A model generated the notes under the pieces. The model was not told where the DNA came from. It ran no database searches and saw only the letters and a list, made by a program, of their open reading frames with translations. Positions 1 through 8,143 of a stretch of 64,000 bases of DNA are shown here, in pieces. How positions within the stretch are numbered: position 1 is the stretch's first letter; the number at the start of each line of letters is the position of its first letter. The position numbers and the translations under genes are program-made. Origin of the DNA: Cerina sp048266425 (GTDB taxonomy: Bacteria; Bacteroidota; Bacteroidia; Flavobacteriales; Flavobacteriaceae); the NCBI GenBank assembly GCA_048266425.1, contig JBLWZN010000011.1, positions 1-64,000 on the forward strand, in the 5' to 3' direction.

Positions 1-821
1 TTTCCTTGTCCTGCACAAGTACAAAACCCGCGACCGACCTTTCAACTGCCGTCAATGTGTTCCATGACCCAAGCTCTAAAACAATACTTGTGGCCGCCCA
101 TAGGGGGGCACATATGGGTAATTTTGAAAACTCCATTGCTTCTACCAAGCAGTCCATCAGATTAGGGGTGGATATTATTGAGGTAGACGTGCGTACCACC
201 AAGGACGGCCATTTGGTATTGATGCACGATTCCAAAATTGACCGTACCACCACGGGTAAGGGGAAGGTGGAAGATCTTACTTTGGCGGAAATTAGAAAAT
301 ACCATCTAAAGGCACCTTATGGGAGGATAAGTGAGGAAACAGTTCCGACTTTTGAAGAATTTTTAAAAGTGACCAAGGGCAAGATCATGGTAGACGTTGA
401 TATGAAGACCGACAATGTGACGGGGATACTTGCTGCGGTAAAGGCAACAGGGACAAACGACGATGTATTTTACTTTGACGACGACTACGATCAATTGGAC
501 AGGATCAAAGAACTGGACCCATCGGCCAAAATTATGCCCAGGGCACGGTCCTATCAAATGGCAGATTCCGCCCTCACCAAGTTTTCACCCCCGCTGGTCC
601 ATATAGATTCCGGCTTTTATTCGGACTCTCTTGCCAACATGCTCAAAAACCGTAAAGCCAGGATTTGGAGCAATACTTTGGGAGAGGCCGATTGCAATAT
701 TCGCTATGGTAATGGGGAAGCAATCTTGGAGGAGCAAATGAAATATGGCGTAAACATGATACAGACCAATGAACCGGAACTATTGTTGCAACTTCTAAGG
801 TCTAAAGGACTGCACCAATAG
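1..821 (+). CDS. Glycerophosphodiester phosphodiesterase family lipoprotein, 5'-partial
   Basis: Hydrolyses glycerophosphodiesters or a related phosphodiester. The frame is open to the left edge and begins F/S-L-S-C, which reads as the end of a signal peptide with a lipobox (L-S-C, Cys codon at 12-14). The true start therefore lies upstream of the window, and the TTG at position 6 is internal. Family motifs are visible: HRG followed by a conserved N-F-E-N-S segment, E-V-D-V (metal-binding Glu and Asp), and L-M-H-D (second catalytic His), then the TIM-barrel body ending in the typical T-N-E-P motif near the C-terminus. About 270 residues are present, close to a full catalytic domain. The lipobox implies a periplasmic or outer-membrane location. 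The exact substrate is not determinable. The next gene, same strand, starts 116 bp downstream. Confidence 0.88.
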   Translation, partial: SLSCTSTKPATDLSTAVNVFHDPSSKTILVAAHRGAHMGNFENSIASTKQSIRLGVDIIEVDVRTTKDGHLVLMHDSKIDRTTTGKGKVEDLTLAEIRKYHLKAPYGRISEETVPTFEEFLKVTKGKIMVDVDMKTDNVTGILAAVKATGTNDDVFYFDDDYDQLDRIKELDPSAKIMPRARSYQMADSALTKFSPPLVHIDSGFYSDSLANMLKNRKARIWSNTLGEADCNIRYGNGEAILEEQMKYGVNMIQTNEPELLLQLLRSKGLHQ

Positions 822-924
822 TCGATTAGGGCGCTTTTTTATTTTTTTTGGCCGGTTCTTTGTATTTGGGCTTATCCATAATTATTCCCCTCCCTGTGAG
901 GGGGTAAACTCCCTTCTATTTTTA

Positions 925-932
925 TAACTTTG
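925..932 (+). promoter_or_regulatory. -7 promoter element of the hydroxyproline operon
   Basis: TAACTTTG matches the Bacteroidota -7 consensus TAnnTTTG. It ends only five bases before the ATG at 938, so transcription would begin at or next to the start codon (leaderless mRNA). No clear -33 TTG is visible at the usual distance. Confidence 0.45.
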
Positions 933-937
933 TCCGT

Positions 938-1903
938 ATGGACAATATAACCCAAATTCCGGCAAGTTTTATAGAGCAAAACACCGATTTTCCCGGTTTG
1001 ATCGAAGCGTTGGGAATAGCGTTTTCCGATCGGGAAACCCTGGTGCCCATGAGGCATCATCACGATTTTCCCAATCCCAGTGTACAAGAGGATTCTACGT
1101 TGCTATTAATGCCAGCTTGGAAACCAGGAAAACAGGCGGGTGTGAAAATCGCAACGGTAAGTCCGAAAAACGGGCAGTTTAACCTCCCCGCCATTCAGGG
1201 CACCTATATCTATTTGGATGCGCTAAAGGGAGGAATCCTTGCCCTTCTGGAGGCCAAAAGTCTAACGGCAAAAAGAACGGCAGCGGCCTCGGCCTTGGCA
1301 TCAAAATATCTGTCAAAGGAAAATTCCAGTTCCCTACTGATGATCGGTACCGGGGCACTGGCCTCCAATTTAATCTTGGCCCATGCCAGTGTACGGCCAT
1401 TGAAAACGGTATATGTTTGGGGCAGGGATTACTCCAAAGCGGTAAAACTCTGCGAAAAGCTTGTAGACGCTCCCTTCCTTATAGAACCCATAAAATCTAT
1501 TGAAGAAAAAATATCTGAAGTCGATATCATTTCCACAGCTACCCTGTCCAAGACGCCTCTCGTGTTGGGAAAATACCTGCAACCAGGCCAGCATGTAGAT
1601 CTGGTGGGTGCCTATAGGGTCGATATGAGGGAAGCCGACGATGAAACGGTGAAAAGGGCTGAAGTTTTTGTAGATACTTTTCAAGGTGGCTTAAAGGAAA
1701 GTGGGGATATAGTCATTCCGTTAAAAAGCGGTGTTTTGAAGGAAACGGACATCAAGGCCGATTTGTTCGAACTCTCCTCCCAAAAGAAAACCGGAAGGCA
1801 AAACGATATGGAAATTACCATGTTCAAGTCCGTCGGGCATGCACTGGAAGATCTTGCCGCCGCCACTTATTACTACAACCTGTTTAAGGAAAACCATGTA
1901 TAA
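938..1903 (+). CDS. Ornithine cyclodeaminase/mu-crystallin family, probable delta1-pyrroline-2-carboxylate reductase
   Basis: A 321-residue NAD(P)-dependent protein of the ornithine cyclodeaminase/mu-crystallin superfamily. The N-terminal part carries the G-V-K-I-A-T substrate-binding segment. A Rossmann glycine motif, M-I-G-T-G-A-L-A, lies near residue 135, followed by a G-R-D segment after the next strand that suits NADP(H). The family includes ornithine cyclodeaminases, alanine dehydrogenases and pyrroline/piperideine-2-carboxylate reductases. The next gene overlaps it by 8 bp and is a trans-3-hydroxy-L-proline dehydratase, whose product is delta1-pyrroline-2-carboxylate. The context therefore favours the reductase that makes L-proline. 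True ornithine cyclodeaminase is less likely but not excluded. Confidence 0.8.
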   Translation: MDNITQIPASFIEQNTDFPGLIEALGIAFSDRETLVPMRHHHDFPNPSVQEDSTLLLMPAWKPGKQAGVKIATVSPKNGQFNLPAIQGTYIYLDALKGGILALLEAKSLTAKRTAAASALASKYLSKENSSSLLMIGTGALASNLILAHASVRPLKTVYVWGRDYSKAVKLCEKLVDAPFLIEPIKSIEEKISEVDIISTATLSKTPLVLGKYLQPGQHVDLVGAYRVDMREADDETVKRAEVFVDTFQGGLKESGDIVIPLKSGVLKETDIKADLFELSSQKKTGRQNDMEITMFKSVGHALEDLAAATYYYNLFKENHV

Positions 1904-2951
1904 TCAAATACGTAAAAGCACGGATTTTGCAGCCCCAAAAGATTGGCTTCGGATAAAAACAATCGATATGCACACCGGGGGAGAACCGCTGCGTGTTATA
2001 TTGGAGGGTTTTCCCGAATTGAAGGGGGATTCCGTTTTGGCGTATAGGCAGGACTGTAAGCAAAATCACGATTATTTGCGGACGGCCCTTATGTTCGAGC
2101 CAAGGGGACATAAGGATATGTATGGTTGCATTATTACGCCGCCAAACGATGGGGAAGCCCATTTTGGGATACTTTTTTTGCATAACGAAGGGTATTCTAC
2201 CATGTGCGGCCATGCGATTATTGCTATTTCAACCTTGGCCATAAAAATGAAATGGCTCAACACAAAGGAAGGGGACAACACCATTAAGATCGATGCTCCC
2301 TGTGGCAGGATTACCTCTTTTGTCCGCCTTAAAAATGGAAAGATCCACTCGGTGCGGTTTCATTGTGTGCCAAGTTTTGTGGTGGGGCTGGACCGGCAAG
2401 TGGAAATCCCTGGTCTAGGGACCGTTACCTATGATTTGGCCTATGGGGGTGCTTTCTACGCCTATGTCGATATGGCGAAAAATAATTTTGATTTTTCACT
2501 ATCGTCGGATAATATAAAGGAAATAACGAGGGTAGGCATGGAGATAAAGCATGCCGTAATCGATAGGGACGAGGAGATTATGCACCCTTACGAAACCGAT
2601 CTAAGCTTTTTATATGGCACCATCTTTATTGGGAAGTCCAATAAACCCCATATCCACAGTAAAAACGTATGCATATTTGCAGACGGGGAGGTAGACCGAA
2701 GTCCGACCGGCTCCGGAGTATCGGGCAGGATGGCCATTCACAGGGCCCGGGGTGAAATGGATTTTGGGGAAACCATGGCGATCGAAAGCATTACTGGATC
2801 GGTATTCGAAGGCTCCATCGTTGAGGAACTGGAATTTGGAAAATTTAAGGCTGTAATCCCGCAAGTTAGCGGCAGCGCTTATATTACGGGCAAACAAACA
2901 TTTTTGATCGATCCCGAAGACCCGTTTAAGGATGGCTTTTTGTTGCGTTAA
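1896..2951 (+). CDS. Proline racemase family, probable trans-3-hydroxy-L-proline dehydratase
   Basis: A 351-residue cytoplasmic enzyme. The start at 1896 gives an ATG preceded by AAGGAAAACC and overlaps the upstream stop by 8 bp (ATGTATAA), indicating translational coupling. The first catalytic Cys is present in M-C-G-H (Cys104). The second position, Cys in racemases/epimerases, is Thr in S-P-T-G-S-G (Thr271). In this family a Cys/Thr pair marks dehydratases (as in human L3HYPDH), because only one base is needed to eliminate water. The product, delta1-pyrroline-2-carboxylate, would be reduced to proline by the upstream gene. The 3' end is convergent with dnaX: the two stop codons share one TTAA palindrome at 2948-2951. 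Confidence 0.88.
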   Translation: MYNQIRKSTDFAAPKDWLRIKTIDMHTGGEPLRVILEGFPELKGDSVLAYRQDCKQNHDYLRTALMFEPRGHKDMYGCIITPPNDGEAHFGILFLHNEGYSTMCGHAIIAISTLAIKMKWLNTKEGDNTIKIDAPCGRITSFVRLKNGKIHSVRFHCVPSFVVGLDRQVEIPGLGTVTYDLAYGGAFYAYVDMAKNNFDFSLSSDNIKEITRVGMEIKHAVIDRDEEIMHPYETDLSFLYGTIFIGKSNKPHIHSKNVCIFADGEVDRSPTGSGVSGRMAIHRARGEMDFGETMAIESITGSVFEGSIVEELEFGKFKAVIPQVSGSAYITGKQTFLIDPEDPFKDGFLLR

Positions 2952-4777
2952 AGATCCAGATCGAACTCCTGTCTAAGTTTATCGATGATTGGGTTTTTCT
3001 CCCTTAGCTTTTCGTATTTCTCTTGTGGGGTAAAGGCAAATTTCTTGGCAGTCTGCTCATTAACCGTAATCTTGAGCTTGATGAAATGGTTGTTGAGCTG
3101 CTCTTTTAAATAAACCATCAGGTCGTATTGCTCCCGCTCCACCTCTTTTTTCATGGTATTATTCGGCAATTCTATCCAAATTGTATGCTCGTCCCTTAGC
3201 TTGGGAACATCGGTATGAAGATTGGAGGCCAATATCTTTCTGCCTTCTGCATCGATCTTCGTCACAAAGTCGGTCCAATGCTTTTGCATTTCAGCTTCGG
3301 TAAAAGGGGATTTTGGAAGTTTGCTTTCATCCAATACCTCTTCTTTTTTATTGAGTTGATGCTCCTTTTTGGCCTTTAGGCTGGACAAGGACAGCCCCGA
3401 CACTCTTTTGGAGGGAATATTGATATTTAACTTAGAGGCTTTACCCTCTGTTTTTGTGTCCGTTTCCTTGGCGGAAATCGGAGCAACAATGTCATTATCT
3501 TCCCCTGGTTTGCTAGATTGGGTGGGCAGTTCTTCGGTTTTGGGGTTATTATGCCCCGGTTCGGCCGTAGGTACATCTTCCTTTAAGGGGATGGCCTGCT
3601 CGGGTTCCGTAGAAGACGATTCCTTAGGTAAGGCCGAACCGTTAGTGCTTCGATCCTTATAGAAGGCTGCAGGCGCCAACAAGCCCTCCTTGACTACGGA
3701 ATCAGAATTTTTTTTTTCTCCATCAAAATCGATGGAGGCCAGTTTCATTAATGTGAGTTCTACCAGCAATCGCTGGTTTTTACTGGCCTTGTACTTTAGG
3801 TCGCAGTCGTTTGCCAGATCGATCGCTTTAAGTAAAAAAGCCTGGGAGGTTTTCTTGGACTGCTCCAAATAGTTCTTCTTTGCACCTTCGCCTACTTCCA
3901 GCAGTTCAATGGTGTCCTGATACCTGCACACCATTAAGTCCCTAAAATGGGAGGCCAGGCCGGTAATAAAGTGATGACCCTCAAAACCTTTGGCCAAGGT
4001 AGTATTGAACAACATCAACAAAGAGGGAATATCGTGTTCCAGAATAAGATCCGTGGCCTCAAAATACGTATCATAATCCAGTACGTTAAGGTTTTCGGTC
4101 ACCGCTTTTCTGGTGAGATGTTTGCCGGAAAAACTCACGACCCTATCAAAAATGGACAGGGCGTCCCTCATGGCGCCATCCGCCTTTTGGGCAATGATAT
4201 GCAATGCATCGTCCTCGGCCTCTATTCCTTGGTTCTCAGCGATATATTTCAAATAGTCGGCCGCATCCTTTACTGTAATGCGCTTAAAATCAAATATTTG
4301 ACACCGTGAAAGTATGGTGGGAATAATCTTGTGCTTTTCAGTGGTCGCCAAGATAAAGATGGCATGCTTGGGCGGCTCTTCCAATGTTTTTAAAAAAGCA
4401 TTGAAGGCCGATTGGGACAGCATATGGACCTCGTCAATGATATATACTTTGTACTTCCCTACTTGGGGGGGAATCCGAACCTGGTCCGTCAAATTTCGGA
4501 TATCGTCCACGGAATTGTTGGAAGCGGCATCGAGCTCAAAAACATTGAAGGCAAAATCCTCACCTTCCATTTCCGTACCGTCGGAGTTTATTTTTTTGGC
4601 CAGAATCCTGGCGCAAGTGGTCTTTCCTACCCCCCTAGGACCGCAAAACAACAGCGCCTGGGCCAATCTATTGCTCTCTATGGCATTGGTAAGCGTATTG
4701 GTAATGGCTTGTTGCCCCACCACGTCCTTAAATGTCTGGGGTCTGTATTTCCGTGCCGATACGATAAAGGGTTCCAA
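2948..4777 (-). CDS. dnaX: DNA polymerase III subunit gamma/tau
   Basis: A 609-residue clamp-loader ATPase of the replisome. Walker A is G-P-R-G-V-G-K-T (residues 46-53) and Walker B includes D-E-V-H (115-118); the sensor region has T-T-E-K-H-K and the S-R-C arginine-finger motif. The four-cysteine zinc module found between Walker A and B in E. coli is absent: this stretch has no cysteine and runs straight into F-E-L-D-A-A-S-N-N. A Lys/Ser/Glu-rich linker (about 350-480) precedes a conserved C-terminal domain of about 120 residues, the tau-like region. The start codon is TTG (minus strand, 4777-4775), chosen because the conserved N-terminus M-E-P-F-I-V-S-A-R-K-Y-R-P begins there and no upstream ATG fits. 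Confidence 0.96.
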   Translation of the reverse strand: MEPFIVSARKYRPQTFKDVVGQQAITNTLTNAIESNRLAQALLFCGPRGVGKTTCARILAKKINSDGTEMEGEDFAFNVFELDAASNNSVDDIRNLTDQVRIPPQVGKYKVYIIDEVHMLSQSAFNAFLKTLEEPPKHAIFILATTEKHKIIPTILSRCQIFDFKRITVKDAADYLKYIAENQGIEAEDDALHIIAQKADGAMRDALSIFDRVVSFSGKHLTRKAVTENLNVLDYDTYFEATDLILEHDIPSLLMLFNTTLAKGFEGHHFITGLASHFRDLMVCRYQDTIELLEVGEGAKKNYLEQSKKTSQAFLLKAIDLANDCDLKYKASKNQRLLVELTLMKLASIDFDGEKKNSDSVVKEGLLAPAAFYKDRSTNGSALPKESSSTEPEQAIPLKEDVPTAEPGHNNPKTEELPTQSSKPGEDNDIVAPISAKETDTKTEGKASKLNINIPSKRVSGLSLSSLKAKKEHQLNKKEEVLDESKLPKSPFTEAEMQKHWTDFVTKIDAEGRKILASNLHTDVPKLRDEHTIWIELPNNTMKKEVEREQYDLMVYLKEQLNNHFIKLKITVNEQTAKKFAFTPQEKYEKLREKNPIIDKLRQEFDLDL

Positions 4778-5008
4778 GCTGTATTTATTGTTAGGTTATT
4801 GTGTTATTTTGGGTTGTTTGGATGTGAACGTTCAACGTTCAATGTTTGTCCAAGTTCAAGGTTAAGACGTATGGTCACCGTGTAACCTGGATATTCATAT
4901 TAAAACCTGCCTACTGCAACTGTTGACCGATAACGGAACATCCGCCCACTGCAAATATAAAGATAGCAATTGCATATGCGCTTCAATTAAGAATTTTTAG
5001 GGAATTTT

Positions 5009-5032
5009 TTATCAACAATAGCGGTATATTTG
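5009..5032 (+). promoter_or_regulatory. rnpB promoter -7 element with an overlapping DnaA-box-like site
   Basis: TATATTTG at 5025-5032 matches TAnnTTTG and ends six bases before the first base of the RNase P P1 stem (5039), as expected for a start at that position. TTATCAACA (5009-5017), one mismatch from the E. coli DnaA box TTATCCACA, lies between the -33 and -7 regions. The DnaA reading is speculative. Confidence 0.6.
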
Positions 5033-5038
5033 CCGCAA

Positions 5039-5420
5039 GCAGGTCACCTTATCGCTGCATGCTGAACTCGTTTCAGCACCTTTTTGAGACTGTTAAAGTG
5101 TTGAAGAGGTCCCGAATCAAGTTCGGGATGAAGAGGAAAGTCCGGACACCAAAGTGCAGCATAGCGGGTAACACCCGTCCACCGTGAGGTGAGGACCAGT
5201 GCAACAGAAAGCAAGTACAGTTCGGCTGTAGTGAAATCAGGTAAACTCTATGCGGTGCAACGCCATGTATATCAGCGTCAAGGGCTGCACGCCCGTGCTG
5301 AAGGGTAGGCGGATAGAACCTTTGGGCAACCATTGGTCTAGATAAATGATAAGGATATTTTTGTTTGGGATAAAATCCCGAAACAAGTTCAGGATACACA
5401 GAATCCGGCTTATGACCTGC
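5039..5420 (+). ncRNA. rnpB: RNase P RNA (M1-like ribozyme)
   Basis: Catalytic RNA that removes 5' leaders from tRNA precursors. The universal 5' core GAGGAAAGTCCGGAC lies at 5133-5147 and its 3' partner ACAGAATCCGGCTTAT at 5397-5412. The ends are set by the P1 helix: GCAGGTCA (5039-5046) pairs perfectly with TGACCTGC (5413-5420), followed by a T-run that acts as terminator. Further core landmarks are CAACAGAAAGCAAGTACAG near 5202 and the J11/12-type GGTAAACTC near 5240. A P3-region hairpin (CCCGAA 5111-5116 with TTCGGG 5122-5127) and a distal hairpin (ATCCCGAA...TTCAGGAT, about 5375-5394) share one short palindromic repeat sequence. The open frames on both strands here are spurious. Confidence 0.95.
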
Positions 5421-5427
5421 TTTTTTA
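5413..5427 (+). terminator. rnpB intrinsic terminator
   Basis: The 3' half of P1 (TGACCTGC) is followed directly by six Ts (5421-5426), so the closing helix of the ribozyme also acts as the terminator stem. Confidence 0.6.
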
Positions 5428-5435
5428 ATGAAACC

Positions 5436-5468
5436 CAAGTTATACAAGCGCAAGCGCAGTATAACTTG
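5436..5468. repeat. 10-bp perfect inverted repeat after rnpB
   Basis: CAAGTTATAC (5436-5445) and GTATAACTTG (5459-5468) form a perfect 10-bp stem with a 13-nt loop containing AAGCGC twice. Its right arm is also the start of the adjacent 130-bp tandem repeat. Confidence 0.8.
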
Positions 5469-5807
5469 ATGGTTGAATTAACCCTGAGCGAAGCCGAAGG
5501 GTCTTTTGAATTTATCAAAATTTGAAGGTGCGAGTTGCCGAAGGGGCCCATGAATTTATTTCCGATCTTAGTTTGGAACGGCACGCAGTATAACTTGATG
5601 GTTGAATTAACCCTGAGCGAAGCCGAAGGGTCTTTTGAATTTATCTCAAAATTTGAAGGTGCGAGTTGTCGAAGGGGCCCATGAATTTATTTCCGATTTT
5701 AGTTTGGAACGGCACGCAGTATAACTTGATGGTTGAATTAACCCTGAGCGAAGCCGAAGGGTCTTTTGAATTTATCTCAAAATTTGAAGGTGCGAATAGC
5801 CGAAGGG
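5456..5807. repeat. Tandem repeat, unit 129-131 bp, about 2.7 copies
   Basis: Near-identical units start at 5456, 5585 and 5716; the third is cut short near 5807. Each unit begins GCAGTATAACTTGATGG and contains ACCCTGAGCGAAGCCGAAGG, whose ends ACCCT/AGGGT can pair. It then has an AT-rich stretch and, in the first two copies, CGAAGGGGCCCATG and TTTGGAACGGCAC. The frames across it are not conserved between copies, so it is non-coding. It fills most of the 636-bp rnpB-gyrB gap; the rest (5808-6056) holds only the gyrB upstream elements. Confidence 0.92.
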
Positions 5808-5937
5808 TCCTACGATGATATCACCAGATTTATTTGGGAAGTGAAGTGCATGCGATATATTTAACTAAATTAACCTAGGGCACTATGACATTCCTCCCCA
5901 CCCCGCCATTCAGATCGGTATTCGACAAAACGATATA

Positions 5938-5960
5938 TTTTCCACAATTTTTGTTGATAA
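5938..5960. promoter_or_regulatory. Pair of DnaA-box-like sites upstream of gyrB
   Basis: TTTTCCACA (5938-5946) and TGTTGATAA (5952-5960, reverse complement TTATCAACA) are each one mismatch from the DnaA box TTATCCACA or its complement. They face each other 5 bp apart. With the similar site at 5009-5017 they could reflect DnaA control, but two near-matches can arise by chance in AT-rich DNA. Confidence 0.3.
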
Positions 5961-6009
5961 CTTAGCGACGTAAAAACAACGAAATTACCATATATCATAG
6001 GGTATTGCG

Positions 6010-6017
6010 TATATTTG
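6010..6017 (+). promoter_or_regulatory. gyrB -7 promoter element
   Basis: TATATTTG matches TAnnTTTG and is identical to the rnpB element. It lies 39 bp before the gyrB ATG, implying a short leader. No convincing -33 element is seen. Confidence 0.5.
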
Positions 6018-6056
6018 TAGGATTGCCAAATTATGAACTAACAATGAATTTGTTAT

Positions 6057-8051
6057 ATGAGCGAAGAAGAAAAAAAAGACGACGAAATTAACAAGGAAAT
6101 GGTACCCAGCAAAGGGGAAGATAAAAAAGATAAACAGTATTCGGCCGATAGCATCCAAGCCTTGGAAGGTATGGAGCACGTGCGCATGCGGCCCTCTATG
6201 TATATTGGCGATGTTGGTCCACGTGGATTGCACCATTTGGTTTATGAAGTGGTGGACAACTCCATCGACGAGGCCATGGGCGGTCATTGTGATACCATTA
6301 GCGTCATCATCAACGAGGATAATTCCATAACCACAAAGGACAATGGCCGTGGTATCCCTGTCGATTTACATAAAAAGGAAGGCGTCTCTGCACTGGAGGT
6401 GGTAATGACCAAGATCGGGGCTGGAGGTAAGTTCGATAAGGACTCCTATAAGGTTTCCGGTGGACTTCACGGTGTTGGGGTTTCCGTGGTCAACGCCCTG
6501 TCCAAACATCTAAGGGCAACCGTGTACAGGGACGGTAAAATCTGGGAACAGGAATATGAAAGGGGCAAGCCGCTCTATCCGGTAAAAAGTATAGGGGAAA
6601 CCGACGAACGGGGTACCGTGGTGACTTTTGTTCCGGACGACACCATTTTTACGCAAACTGTTGAATATAGCTACGAAACCTTGTCCAACAGGATGCGGGA
6701 GCTTTCGTATTTAAACAAAGGGGTAAGGCTTACCCTGACGGACAAAAGGGTAAAGGACGAGAAAGGGGAGTTTTTATCTGAGAGCTTTTATTCTGAAGAG
6801 GGACTGAAGGAATTTATCAAGTATCTAGATGGAAATCGCGAACCGTTGATTAAAAACGTAATCGCAATAGAGGGCGAAAAAAATGGCATTCCCGTTGAGG
6901 TCGCCATGGTTTACAATACGTCCTATACAGAAAACCTACATTCCTACGTAAACAATATCAATACCCACGAAGGGGGTACTCACTTGTCCGGTTTTAGGAG
7001 GGGTCTGACCACCACCTTGAAAAAATATGCGGATGCTTCCGGGTTGCTGGAAAAATTGAAATTTGAGGTAGCCGGGGACGATTTTAGGGAGGGCCTCACC
7101 GCGATAATCTCCGTTAAGGTTGCGGAGCCCCAGTTTGAGGGACAGACCAAGACCAAGTTGGGCAATAGGGAGGTCTCCGCTTCGGTAAGTCAAGCAGTTT
7201 CCGAAATGTTGACCGATTATCTGGAAGAAAACCCGGACGATGCCAAAACCATCGTACAAAAGGTGATCTTGGCTGCCCAAGCCCGCCATGCGGCCACAAA
7301 GGCCCGGGAGATGGTACAGCGCAAGACCGTGATGAGCATTGGGGGATTGCCCGGAAAGCTATCGGATTGTTCCGAGCAAGATCCTTCCCTATGTGAAGTG
7401 TTCCTGGTAGAGGGAGATTCTGCAGGGGGAACGGCCAAACAGGGACGGGACCGAAATTTCCAAGCCATTCTGCCATTGCGTGGTAAAATTCTGAACGTAG
7501 AAAAGGCGATGCGGCACAGGGTGTTCGAAAACGAGGAAATTAAGAATATCTATACCGCCCTTGGGGTTACTATTGGTACGGAAGAGGACAGCCAAGCGCT
7601 AAATCTGGAGAAACTGCGCTATCATAAGGTAGTCATTATGTGTGATGCGGATGTCGATGGTAGCCATATCGAGACCTTGATCCTGACCTTCTTTTTCCGA
7701 TACATGAGGGAGCTTATCGAAATGGGGCACGTCTATATTGCAACCCCGCCCTTGTATTTGGTAAAGAAAGGAACCAAAAAACGATACGCTTGGAGTGAAA
7801 AGGAAAGGGACGAAATTGCCGAAAGCTTTAACGGCAGTGTATCCATTCAGCGTTACAAAGGTCTTGGAGAGATGAATGCGGAACAATTGTGGGACACCAC
7901 TATGAATCCCGAGTTTAGGACTTTGAGGCAGATCAATATTGATAATGCAACAGATTCCGATAGAACGTTCTCTATGTTGATGGGGGATGAGGTGCCCCCA
8001 AGACGGGAATTTATCGAGAAGAATGCTGTTTATGCCAATATTGACGCATAA
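6057..8051 (+). CDS. gyrB: DNA gyrase subunit B
   Basis: A 664-residue ATPase subunit of DNA gyrase, which introduces negative supercoils. The GHKL ATP-binding fold has V-D-N-S-I-D-E-A (about 66-73), D-N-G-R-G-I-P and G-L-H-G-V-G. The TOPRIM domain has E-G-D-S-A-G-G (Glu452), P-L-R-G-K-I-L-N-V and D-A-D-V-D-G-S-H (530-537), and the C-terminus has Q-R-Y-K-G-L-G-E-M. It lacks the roughly 170-residue insertion of E. coli GyrB. The first 25 residues form a charged Lys/Glu-rich extension; the ATG at 6057 is the only good start. gyrA is not in the window. Confidence 0.98.
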   Translation: MSEEEKKDDEINKEMVPSKGEDKKDKQYSADSIQALEGMEHVRMRPSMYIGDVGPRGLHHLVYEVVDNSIDEAMGGHCDTISVIINEDNSITTKDNGRGIPVDLHKKEGVSALEVVMTKIGAGGKFDKDSYKVSGGLHGVGVSVVNALSKHLRATVYRDGKIWEQEYERGKPLYPVKSIGETDERGTVVTFVPDDTIFTQTVEYSYETLSNRMRELSYLNKGVRLTLTDKRVKDEKGEFLSESFYSEEGLKEFIKYLDGNREPLIKNVIAIEGEKNGIPVEVAMVYNTSYTENLHSYVNNINTHEGGTHLSGFRRGLTTTLKKYADASGLLEKLKFEVAGDDFREGLTAIISVKVAEPQFEGQTKTKLGNREVSASVSQAVSEMLTDYLEENPDDAKTIVQKVILAAQARHAATKAREMVQRKTVMSIGGLPGKLSDCSEQDPSLCEVFLVEGDSAGGTAKQGRDRNFQAILPLRGKILNVEKAMRHRVFENEEIKNIYTALGVTIGTEEDSQALNLEKLRYHKVVIMCDADVDGSHIETLILTFFFRYMRELIEMGHVYIATPPLYLVKKGTKKRYAWSEKERDEIAESFNGSVSIQRYKGLGEMNAEQLWDTTMNPEFRTLRQINIDNATDSDRTFSMLMGDEVPPRREFIEKNAVYANIDA

Positions 8052-8077
8052 TCGCTGAGCTTGATTACAATAAATTT

Positions 8078-8105
8078 AGCCCCAACAAGGTTGGGGCTTT
8101 TTTAT
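8078..8105 (+). terminator. gyrB intrinsic terminator
   Basis: AGCCCCAAC (8078-8086) pairs with GTTGGGGCT (8090-8098) as a perfect 9-bp stem with a 3-nt loop, followed by a T-run. Confidence 0.93.
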
Positions 8106-8143
8106 TTTTTATGCTTGTCCGTTATGGACCTAAAGTTCGATTT

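Noticed and set aside
6..821. TTG at position 6 as the true start of the glycerophosphodiesterase
   Set aside because: It lies inside a lipobox (L-S-C) with the frame open to the window edge, so the gene begins upstream.
4314..4885. Two plus-strand frames of 157 and 183 codons opposite dnaX
   Set aside because: Antisense shadows of a highly conserved gene, with no upstream signals or family motifs.
5073..5584. Two minus-strand open frames (126 and 115 codons)
   Set aside because: They lie over rnpB and the tandem array, have no family features, and are not maintained in the other repeat copies.
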